NCBI GenBank assembly: GCA_024803745.1
Contig: JANJXV010000040.1
Location: 1,041,076 to 1,105,075 of the forward strand
DNA from: Megascapheus bottae
Taxonomy: Eukaryota > Chordata > Mammalia > Rodentia > Geomyidae
Length of the DNA stretch: 64,000 bases
Reading direction: 5' to 3'
Program-made: the position numbers and the translations under genes
Shown here: piece by piece, positions 1-9,089 of the stretch
Layout of the letters: each line of letters begins with the position of its first letter
Position numbering within the stretch: position 1 is the first letter of the stretch
The notes under the pieces: generated by a model
Told to the model about the DNA's origin: nothing
Databases searched by the model: none
The model's input: the letters and a program-made list of their open reading frames with translations, nothing else

Positions 1-104
1 CACGCGGGCCTCGGCGTCCCCCGGGGGGACGCAGGCCTGGGCGGCGGCGTCAGGACGGGGGGCGGCGGCCGGGCGCGGGGCTCACGTGGACCCCCGCTCC
101 CCAG

Positions 105-254
105 AGCTGAACCAGGTGGAGCTGTCGCCCTGCACGCGGGACCGGGACACGGTGTGCGGCTGCGGGAAGAACCAGTTCCGCCTGCGCCTGGGCGGGAAGC
201 CCTTCGAGTGCAGGGGCTGCAGCCTCTGCCCCAACGGCACCGTGCGCCTGCCCT
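105..254 (+). CDS. TNFRSF1A: TNFRSF1A exon 4 (CRD3 and start of CRD4)
   Basis: The acceptor CCCCAG precedes 105 and the donor GTGAGT starts at 255. The frame reads [20 protein letters not shown], then a [13 protein letters not shown] segment, with the cysteine spacing of TNFR1 cysteine-rich repeats and a conserved N-glycosylation site (NGT). The exon starts with 2 nt completing a codon from exon 3 and ends in phase 1. In human this exon holds many TRAPS-associated residues (family knowledge). Confidence 0.93.
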
Positions 255-2664
255 GTGAGTGCGTGCGCGGCCTCCCCGAGGCCCTCCCGGGGTCCCGGGG
301 TCCCGGGGTGCGGGGTCCCCTCCCGGCCTGGGGTCCCGGGGTTCGGGATCCCCTCCTAGCCCTGGGGTCCCGGGTTCAGGTCCCTTCCCTGGCCTGGGGT
401 CGTGGGTTTGGGGTTCCCTTCCAGTCCTGGGGTTCTGGGGTTCGGGATCCCCCTTCCAGTCCTGGGGTTCAGGGGCCCCCTTCCAGTCCTGGGGTCCCGG
501 GGTTTGGGGTCCCATTCCAGTCCTGGGGTCCCAGGGTTCGGGGCCACCTTCCAGTCCTGGGGTTTGGGGTTCCCTCCAGTCTGGGGGCCCCGGGGTTCAG
601 GGCCCCCTTCCAGTCCTGGGGTCCTGGGGCTTGGGGCCCTCTTCAGCTGTGCCCTTTTCTCCCCACAGGCCAGGACAGCCAGGATACCCTGTGCAACTGC
701 CACGCCGGCTTCTATTTGAAAAACAACCTGTGTGTGCCCTGCAGTAGGTGAGTGTGTGCCCTGCCGTGGGTGAGTGTGTGCCCACCAGCCGCCTGCTGGG
801 TGGCATGGCGCAGGTGTGGCCAGGTCTGCCCAGCCAGGCCAGGGGTGAGCCCAGAATGTGGGGGCTTCTACAGGCTGGCTGAGGGGAGCCGTCGTCGCGT
901 CAAGGCCCCAGTGCCAGTCCTGGGGTTTGAACTCAGGGTCTGGGTGCTGTCCCTGAGCTTTATTTTATCTTCTTTTTGCACAAAGCGTAGCCACGGCTGG
1001 TTCCAGCCAGGGTCCCACTTCCAGCTTTTTGCTGGTTCCTGCCCGGGGTGGCTTTGAACCTCCATCCTCAGATCTCAGCCTCCCCGGTGGCAGGGATGTC
1101 AGGCGGGAGCCACGGGTTCAATTCCACGCCTGGAATGTTCCTCCCGTCCAGTGGCAGGGCGGCTCCTTATCCAGCATCTCTCTTCCAGCTGCAAGGAACA
1201 TCTGGAATGCAGCAAATCGTGTCTGCTGCCCCCGTCTGAAACGGTTACCAGCACCCAGGACTCAGGTGAGGAGATGTGACCCTGAGCACCAGTCCTCCCC
1301 CTCCCCCTCCCCTCCCCCTCCCCCTCCCCGCCCCCCACTCAGCCTCCTCTCACTGTCCCCAGGGACCGCCGTGCTGCTGCCCCTGGTCATCTTCCTGGGC
1401 CTGTGTCTGGTGGGCTCCCTCTTCCTGGCCTTCTTGTGTCACCACCCGCGATGGAAGTCCAAGCTCCACTCCATAGGTGAGCCGGGGCGGCCGTGGAGGG
1501 GTCTTTGGGGGAGGAGAGGGGCTGGGGCCCCCCAGGCTGGCAGGCCCCCTCGAGGGCTGTGGGGGTCTTCGTGTGTGTCCTGGTCCTCCCCTCCCTGGGC
1601 GAGGAAGTGGATCTGAACACCAGCGATGCCCATGAGCCCCCCACCCCCCGCAAACAAAACAAGCCAGCAGAAGTGGAGGTGTGGCTCAAGTGGTAGAGCG
1701 CCGGCCTTGAGTGCAAGAGCTCAGGGTCAGCGCCCGGGCCCCGAGTTCAAGTCCTGGGACTGGAACGAGGACAAGAAGCACCATTTGTGACATTTGTTTC
1801 TGTGCCTTTTTTCCAGTGTGTCAGACAGCGGGGCCTGTGAAAGAGGTGAGAGCAAACTGGGGTCTCCCTTCCCCCAAACTGCATTTCACCTCCTAGTACC
1901 CAGGTGGGGGGGTGTGGGCATGGCTGGTGCACCCCGTTTTCATTGTATCTGGCCTAAGCCCGTGTACCCCTCCAGAACCGAGGGCCCGGGGCTTTTCCTG
2001 CTGCCCTCCAGGCCTTCCTGGCTTTCTGTGTTGCAGGGTGAGCTGGAAGCCATGAAAGCCAAGTCTCCGGCCTTCACCCCGAGCCCCGGGCCCGTGCCAG
2101 CCTCTGTGCCTGCCCAGCACTTCAGCGCCAATCCCGCGGGCCCCCTTCCCTCCAGCCCTGTCTACACCCCCAGCGACTGGCCCCCTGCGTCACCCCTGCC
2201 ACCCCATCCCCGGACTGAGACCCTCCAGCTGACCAGAGCCACCCCAGCCTGGCCAGACGCTGCCCCGTGCGGAGACAAGGCCTGTGGGCCTTTCCTGGAC
2301 GGTGAGTTGGGGGGCTGGGGTGCAGGGTGGGGGGGTGAGGGGAAGAGGGGCTCACTGTCCCCGCCCCTTCTGCGACACAGACCCGGCCTCACTGTACGCG
2401 GTGGTGGACAGCGTGCCCCCGACCCGCTGGAAGGAGCTGGTGCGACGGCTCGGGGTGGGCGAGCACGAGGTGGAGCTGCAGCTGCTGCAGCACGGCGGCT
2501 GCCTGCGCGAGGCGCACTACAGCATGCTGGAGGCCTGGAGGCGCCGCACGCCGCGCCACGCCGCCACGCTGCACCTGCTCGGCCGCGTGCTCACCGCCAT
2601 GGACCTGCAGGGATGCCTGGAAGACATCCAGGCGGCGCTGGCCGCCCGGGGCCACCCGCCCTGA
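105..2664 (+). CDS. TNFRSF1A: TNFRSF1A (TNF receptor 1), 3' part: exons 4-10
   Basis: Type I membrane receptor for TNF and lymphotoxin-alpha; its cytoplasmic death domain recruits TRADD to drive NF-kappaB and cell-death signalling. Coding exons: 105-254, 669-747, 1189-1265, 1363-1476, 1817-1845, 2037-2301, 2381-2664, each with AG/GT borders and compatible phases (1,2,1,1,0,1). The joined protein carries the end of the cysteine-rich ectodomain (CRD3/CRD4), one transmembrane helix, a proline/serine-rich linker and a C-terminal death domain ending at a TGA. Signal peptide, CRD1 and CRD2 (exons 1-3) lie left of the window. Exon count and order match the ten-exon human gene, so these are exons 4-10. 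The C-terminus is a few residues shorter than I recall for human. PLEKHG6 lies tail-to-tail downstream. Identity is very secure; exact borders are inferred from splice consensus and homology. Confidence 0.96.
285..655. repeat. GC-rich minisatellite in TNFRSF1A intron 4
   Basis: Imperfect tandem copies of a roughly 28-38-bp unit built on CTTCCAGTCCTGGGGTTC and GGGGTTCGGGGTCCC fill almost all of the 414-bp intron between exons 4 and 5. Both strands stay open in several frames, which explains spurious reading frames here. Confidence 0.85.
669..747 (+). CDS. TNFRSF1A: TNFRSF1A exon 5 (CRD4)
   Basis: The acceptor CCCCACAG ends at 668 and the donor GTGAGT begins at 748. It encodes [20 protein letters not shown] and LCVPCS, matching the fourth cysteine-rich repeat. 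It ends in phase 2; the next exon supplies the last base of a serine codon. Confidence 0.93.
911..1118 (-). mobile_element. Compound B1/ID-like SINE
   Basis: The reverse strand carries a B1-like left half (1040-1118) and an ID-like right half ending near 911. It lies in TNFRSF1A intron 5. Confidence 0.8.
1189..1265 (+). CDS. TNFRSF1A: TNFRSF1A exon 6 (end of ectodomain, stalk)
   Basis: It encodes [17 protein letters not shown] followed by a short threonine/serine-rich juxtamembrane stalk. Acceptor CTCTTCCAG, donor GTGAGG. The stalk is where metalloprotease shedding occurs in the family; the exact site cannot be placed here. Confidence 0.92.
1297..1336. repeat. C-rich simple repeat (CCCCCT)n
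   Basis: Short pure-pyrimidine run just upstream of the TNFRSF1A exon 7 acceptor. Confidence 0.8.
1363..1476 (+). CDS. TNFRSF1A: TNFRSF1A exon 7 (transmembrane helix)
   Basis: It encodes a single hydrophobic segment ([20 protein letters not shown] and following) and then basic RWKSKL, the stop-transfer end of a type I helix. Acceptor CCCCAG, donor GTGAGC. Confidence 0.94.
   Translation, partial: GPPCCCPWSSSWACVWWAPSSWPSCVTTRDGSPSSTP
1665..1772 (+). mobile_element. ID-like SINE half
   Basis: GTGGCTCAAGTGGTAGAGCG marks the tRNA-like A-box region and GAGTTCAAGTCC the B-box region. The element ends about 40 nt before the acceptor of TNFRSF1A exon 8. Confidence 0.85.
1817..1845 (+). CDS. TNFRSF1A: TNFRSF1A exon 8 (29-nt microexon)
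   Basis: A very short exon with acceptor TTTTTTCCAG and donor GTGAGA. It joins to give [10 protein letters not shown], aligning with the juxtamembrane segment of human TNFR1. It ends in phase 0. Confidence 0.88.
2037..2301 (+). CDS. TNFRSF1A: TNFRSF1A exon 9 (cytoplasmic linker)
   Basis: It begins [18 protein letters not shown] and encodes a proline/serine/threonine-rich linker between membrane and death domain. Acceptor TGTTGCAG, donor GTGAGT. It is more diverged from human than the other exons, as expected for a disordered linker. Confidence 0.92.
2381..2664 (+). CDS. TNFRSF1A: TNFRSF1A exon 10, coding part (death domain)
   Basis: The joined frame reads [20 protein letters not shown] and continues through a complete six-helix death domain with WRRRTPR and [10 protein letters not shown] motifs, ending at TGA 2662-2664. 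The domain is intact, so the product should be signalling-competent. Confidence 0.95.
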
Positions 2665-3060
2665 GCACCCACGGGGAAGGGCCAGCCGCTGCCCGGCCGC
2701 CCACCGGCCGCCTCGGTGCTAACTCCACGTCCACTGGCCCAGGCCGGGGCTCGAACTTAGGGCCTTGTGTGTCCACCTCGGCCGCGGAGAAGCGGGGTTC
2801 TCTCTCGGACTTGCCTGCCTGGACTCTCAGCCCCGAACCTCCCACCCCGGCCTCCCGAGCAGCTGGGACGCCACGTGCGAGTGAGCGAGCGAGTGAGCGT
2901 GTCTCCATCGATTGTAATACACTAATGGAAGAGGGTCACTGCTGGGGCTGGAGGAAGAAGGGGAGACCGATGGACGGGGGGCCCGGAGTCGGGGTCCCCC
3001 AGGTCTCCAGCTGGGGCCACCCACCCACTTCTGTAAATACACTAAACCTTCCACGAAGCT
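2665..3060 (+). other. TNFRSF1A: TNFRSF1A 3' UTR with two AATACA poly(A)-like signals
   Basis: No AATAAA lies between the stop codon and the PLEKHG6 tail. The variant hexamer AATACA occurs at 2916-2921 and 3036-3041, both inside a TGTAA...TACACTAA context. Either could serve as cleavage signal. The end of the UTR is an estimate. Confidence 0.55.
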
Positions 3061-3099
3061 CTGGTTCTGAATGGAGGGGGAATGGAGGGGAGGGGACCC

Positions 3100-3528
3100 C
3101 CCAGCTTTGGCTCCCAGCAAGCATTCACCAGCCGAGGGTCTTTCCTGTACACCTTTATGTGGGGTTCGGGGGCGTCTATGACACATGCATGTACAACCGC
3201 TGGCCTGGAGCTCTGGAAGGAGGCAGGGGTGGTGGCCTGGAGGCCGCTGGTCCTCTGAGGTAGAGTCTGGAAGTGGGGGTGAGGGCTGGCATTCTTGGGG
3301 GGACGTTGGCACCCCGGGAGAACTCCTTACACCTCTCTGGAAAGGAAGGAGACGAGGTTTGAAGGTGATTTTGTGCAGCCCAGTCCCTGCTTTGTACCTG
3401 ACCCCCCCCCCTCCAACTCCCACTGTTTTTTCTCTTTTGGTCCAGGACCAGGACTCAAACTCGGTCCTGGGTCCATGTGCTCATTCCCTGGCATTCTGAC
3501 CCCCCGCTTGCCCTCGGTGGCTTCTGAC
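3100..3528 (-). other. PLEKHG6: Likely PLEKHG6 3' UTR
   Basis: There is no AATAAA on the reverse strand before TNFRSF1A's end. CATAAA (3159-3154) is a plausible variant signal, which would leave about 100 bp between the two convergent poly(A) sites. Confidence 0.45.
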
Positions 3529-4162
3529 TTACGAGACGGAAAGAGGGGTGTCCAGCTGTATGACCCGGGGTCCCCGCATCCTCTGAAGCTGGGCCCGGGT
3601 GAGTCTCCGGGGCCGGCCCACCCCGGGTTCTGCGGGGGCCCCCTCGATCCTCTGGCCGGCCAGGTCCTCGCGAATTTCCCTCAGCATCTCCTCAGCCCGA
3701 AGGGGGCGAGGGGAGGGGGTGCGGCGGGGGCCCCCCTCTTCCTCCTCTGAGTCCCAGGGGGAGCTGTCCCCCACCGAGTCCGTGGGGGCCGGGGAGGGGG
3801 GGTGCAGGCTCGGCTGCGCCTCTGGGTCCCCTTCCTCCCACCAGGTGGGGGGCTGTCCCCGGGGCAGGCTGCCTCCCCTCTGCACGTCTGGGGGCAGTTC
3901 TGGGGCGCTGTGGCGCTGAGGGGCCTGGGGGTCGGGGGGCTGGGGTCGCAGAGGGAGGTCGCGCAGCTCCAGGGTGGAGAAGGTGAGGCGAGGGTCTCTC
4001 CGCAGAGGCCGGAGGAGCCAGGCGCGGCTCAGACGGGAGCTCAGGGTGCTGTACCCTGAATCTGAGGCGTCGTCGGGCACCGGGGCCCCCTCTTCTTCGT
4101 CTGTGTCTTTGTCTTCTGTGACCACCAGCTGGGGGACGTCGGGGGCCGTGGCTTCAGGGGCC
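3529..4162 (-). CDS. PLEKHG6: PLEKHG6 coding exon 14 (C-terminal region)
   Basis: It includes [44 protein letters not shown] and [20 protein letters not shown] before TAA (3531-3529). Acceptor CAATTGCAG. It ends two residues earlier than I recall for human. Confidence 0.94.
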
Positions 4163-7100
4163 CTGCAATTGACAGCCAAGGTTCAGATTGCTCGCTTGGG
4201 GGTTAAGTGTAAAGGTCAAGTGCAAGGGTCAAGTTCAAGTTGTCCTGGGTTGCATCCTCCAGATGTGGCCCCGCCCGGGGAGATTTCCTTTACGCCCACT
4301 GCGAACGGCTTTCTTCTTTTTCTTTTCTTCCTGTATATGTGTGTGCACCAATCCTGGGGCTCGAACTCAGGGCCTGGCCGCTGCCCGAGTCTGTTTTGCC
4401 CAAGGCTTGGCACTCTACCACTTGAACCACAGCTCCACCTCTGGTTTGTTTTGGTGGTTCATTGGGGATCAGAGTCTCACGGCCTTTTCCCCCCTGCACC
4501 CGGGTTGGCTTTGAACCACAATCCTCAGCTCTCAGCCTCCTGAGGGGCTGGGAGGCGAGGCGTGAGCCACCACGCCCAGCTTACAGGCTGGGTCTGGCAG
4601 CTCTGCTCGTGGACGCATCCGTACCCCACCTTCACTCTCCGGCCCAGTCCAGAGAGGCGTTCGTGTATCATGGGGTGCCAGCCCAGGCCGTCAGAGGCTT
4701 CAGTCTCCCCCTCTTCCTCTTGTAGGTACCACGCTGCCCTCTCCTAACCTCTAGCCTGGTTCTCTAGCACTGACCCCTCCAGGCCGTATTTCTGGTTCCT
4801 TCTCTTCCCTGACCCTCCCTTCCTCTGGGGGCACACGGGGGGGTCTCACCTCCCCTCTGCTCCGCCCTCTGAGTCCTCCGGGGAAGGTGAGGAGGGCCTG
4901 GTGGTGCTCGGAGATACCCTGCCTTGGTCCCGGTAGAGTGCCAAGAGCTCCCTCTTCTGTCGCACGAATTCCTTGGACTTGAGTTTCTGCAGGGTGTCCT
5001 GGGAGGGAGCAGTGAGGTCAGGCGTGCGGGTTGATTGAGCCCTTACTATGCCAAGTACTGTACTCAGTACCGCTCTTCCCCCAGCAACCTCGGGAGGCAC
5101 GTTGAGTTTTCCCACCTTTACTGCTGCAGATAGACTAGAAGGTCGAGGATTTCCCTCTCCCGCCCTCACTTTCTGTGCCAGTCCTGGGGATTAGAACTCA
5201 GGGCCTGGGCGCCGTCCCCGAGCTTCTTTTGCTCCAGGCTGGCGCTCTACCATTGAACCACGGCTTCACTTCTGGTTTTCTGGTGGTTCACTGGAAATAA
5301 GAGTCTCACGGACCTTTTCTGCACTGGGCTGGCTTTGAACCCCGATCCTCAGATCTCAGCCTCCTGAGTAGCTGGGATGACAGGCCTGAAATAGTTGGTG
5401 GGGGGGGGCTGTGGGGTTGCAGGAATGAAGGGGAAGGAGAAGGGGGTGCATAAGGATGTCTCCCCCAATCCTGGGCTGGATTTGACCTCCAGGGGGCGCT
5501 GCCCACAGCTCTGAGCCACAGCCGTCTCCCAGGGAACCCCAAGATCACACCGATGAAGTGAGCCTGGAGTTTTGCGCAAAAGCCAGCAGTGGAGGGGTGG
5601 CTCAGGTGGTAGAGCGCCAACCTTGAGCAGAAGAGCTCGAGGACAGAGCCCAGGTTCTGAGTTCAGGCCGCAGGACTCACTCACACACACGGAGAAAACA
5701 CAGGGGGAGTCCGGCCGTGGAGGGAGGAGAGACTACAGGACCCCTCAAGATGGAAAACCACCAGCACCCCCGAACCCTCGTGTCAGCCATCTTTGCTCCT
5801 GATCTCACACCTGTGTTCCAGGCTTTGAACTGTCATCCAACTCTCTGCCTCCTAGAAGCTGCGATTATGGGAAGGACCCACACACTGTGGTGATGTCTTC
5901 TTGCTTTTGTCACACATACCTGCACGAGTGACTACTCTGAGTGAGTGTGTGTGTGTGTGTTCGCACACATGACAGTCCATGGCTTGAACTCAGGGTCAGG
6001 GTGTTGACTGTAAGCTTTTTTTTTTTTTTTTTACCACTCAAGGCTGGTGCTGGACCACTTGAGCCACAGCTGCACTTTTGGCTTTTTGCTAGTTTAATGG
6101 AGATAAAGGTCTTATGGACTTTCTTGTCCCATTTGACTTTGAACCTCTGTCCTCAGGTCTCCGCCTCCTGAGAAGCTGGGATGATGACAGGTGTGGGTCA
6201 CCTGGCTGTGATTAATTTGTTGAACACCTCCCCTTCCTTGGTAGGGAAAGATGCAAAGTTCCTTGAACTTTGTATGGGACGAAGTTCAAGTTCATGGCGT
6301 CCAGATGCCAGGGGCAGGGCCCGGGAATGACTAACTCTAGGGCTGTGCCTGCTTCTGTACCCCATGTTGTAGCCATACTCAAACGCCAGGCCGGCATTTA
6401 TTTTTTTGCCAGTCCTGGGCTTGAGCTCAGGGCCTGAGCACTGTCCTTGAGATTTCTCAAGGCTAGAGCTCTACCACTTGAGTCTCAGCACCACTTCTGG
6501 CTTTTTCTGTGTATGTGGGACCAAGGAATCGAACCCGGGTCTTCCTGTCGGCCTCAGAGGCTCCGGGCCCCAGGGCGGCCAGGGGCCTGGTTGTCGGGTA
6601 CCTGAGCCTGCTGGGTCTTCCCCAGCCATCGTGCCCGGTCGGCGGGGCTGGAGCAGTGGACCACGAGGGCACTGGCCACGCATTGCAGGTCACTGAGGTG
6701 GATTAACAGGAAGCTGTCTGAGGAGCAGGGAGAAGAAGGGTTCTCAGGGCTGGGCCCCCCCTCCCGACCCTCCCCTGCCCTCCCCCTCGCCCAGAGAGAC
6801 GCACTGGGGTCCCGCAGTGGCCGGCACACCAGCTTCTCCAGCATGAGAGGCGGCCGGATGACCTTGGCCTTGTCCGTCCTGCGCTGGGGCTTGGTGACCA
6901 GGAGCAAGTCGGAGAAGAGAAACAGGTGCACGTCCAGCTGCGGCCAGGAGGGCAGGGGCGGGGTCAGCCAGGCCCAGGGCCCCCCCTCCCCTCCCACCCC
7001 TCCCCTCCCCTTTCTTCTCCCTTCTGTCTTTTCCTCCCTCTTCTCTCTTCTTCCTCTTCTCCTTTCTCTTCCTTCCTTTTTTTATTGGAGAGGGGACGCC

Positions 7101-9056
7101 AGTCCTGGGGCTTGAACTCAGGGCCTGGGCACTGTCCCTGAGCTCTTCAGCTCAAGACCAGCACCCTACCCCTTGAGCCACAGCTCCACTTCTAGTGTTC
7201 TGGTGGTTCGTTGGGGATCAGAGTCTCAGAGTCTTTAGTGCCCGGGCTGGCTTCGAACTGTGATCCTCAGATCTCAGTCTCCTGAGTAGCTGGGGTGATA
7301 GACAAGAGCCAGGGCGCCCAGCCTGTATGCCTGTCTTCCTTCCTTCCTTCCTTCCTTCCTTCCTTCCTTCCTTCCTTCCTTCCTCCTTCCCTCCCTCCCT
7401 CCCCCCCTTTCCATGCAGAAGCCATCAGCTGAACCCAGAACCTTCTGACTCGACGTCTTGCTCTCCGTTTGGGGGTCTCCACTGATTGCCCTGCTTGTTC
7501 TCCACCCCCCATCCTCCTGCCTCAGTCTCGGGAGTGGCTGGGATTACAGGGGTGCACTTACGTGCTCGACCCACCCCCCAGCTTTCCCGCTGCCCCCCTC
7601 CAGCCCCTCCTCACCCCTGCCCACTGCACCTTCCCCTCCCGGCCCTCCTTGACTCGCACGGGCCCTTCCAGCAGCAGCTGTCTGAGGTACTCGGGAGCCA
7701 CGCCCGACATGGGCGACATCAGGTCCAGAGTGGAGAAGGGACGCAGGTTCTGAGGGACACAGAGGACGGGGTCAGCAGGTCCCCCCCCTGTCCCCAGCCT
7801 GGCGTATTCACAACCGGTGTTTTTCTCCCCCGCTCACCCTTTCCAGTTCCTCGCTGGACGGCTCAAGCACCTCGTAGGGCCCAATGCGGTGGATGGCGGC
7901 CGCCAGGCTCTCCTGCTCCTCCCCGCGGCGGACCTGCCCGTTGATGTGGTGCAGGAAGGACTCTACCGCCTCCATCTCCGGGGGTGGGGGGGAGGGCAGA
8001 GCGGTGAAGCTCTGTCCTTGTGAGGGACAGCCCACTGAGGGCCAAGCCAGCCCATCCACACACCCATCCAGCCACCCACCCATCCACCCACCTACCCATC
8101 CTCCACCCATCCATCCACCCATCCATCCATCCATCCATCCACCCATCCACCCATCCATCCATCCACCCATCCAACCACCTACCCATCCATCCACTCACCC
8201 ATCCACCCATCCATCCATCCACCCATCCATCCTTCCATCCATCAACCCATCCCCCCATCCATCCCCCATCCCCCATCCACCCACCCATTCATCCCCCATC
8301 CCCCATCCATCCATTCACTCATCCACCCACCCATCCACCCACTCATCCACCCATCCACCCACCCACCCATCCATTCACCTATGCATCTATCCACCCATCC
8401 ATCCATTCACCCATCCATCCACTCACTCATCCACCCATCCACCCATCCAACCACCCACCCATCCCCTCATTCCTCCATCCCCCCATCCATCCATCTATTC
8501 ACTCATCCACCCACCCATCCACCCACTCATCCACCCATCCACCCATCCACCCACCCATCCACCCATTCATCCACCCATCCACCCACCCACCCATCCATTC
8601 ACCTATCCACCCATCCACCCACCCATCCATCCATCCATCCACCATCCATCCATCCATCCATCCACCCATCCATCCACTCACCCATCCATCCACCCATCCA
8701 TCCATCCATCCACCATCCATCCATCCACCCATCCATTCACCTATCCACCCATCCACCCATCCACCCATCCACCCATTCATCTATCCATCCATCCATCCAT
8801 CCGTCCATCATCCATCCATCATCCATCCACCCATCCACATACCCACCCACTCATCCATCAATCCACCCATCCACCCATCCACCCATTCATTCATCCATCC
8901 ATCCATCCATCCATCCTTCCATCATCCATCCATCATCCATCCACCCATCCACATACCCACCCACTCATCCATCAATCCACCCATCCATCCACCCACCAAT
9001 CCATCCATCCAGCCATCCATCCATCCATCCATCCATCCACCCACCCATCCACCCAT

Positions 9057-9089
<33 letters not shown>

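Noticed and set aside
2284..2664. Start of TNFRSF1A exon 10 as an independent 126-codon gene
   Set aside because: Its first part is intron 9; the death domain belongs to the spliced TNFRSF1A frame.
1794..3263. 489-codon + open frame over the TNFRSF1A 3' exons
   Set aside because: It reads exon 9 in the true frame but passes through intron 9 and then exon 10 in the wrong frame; GC richness explains its length.
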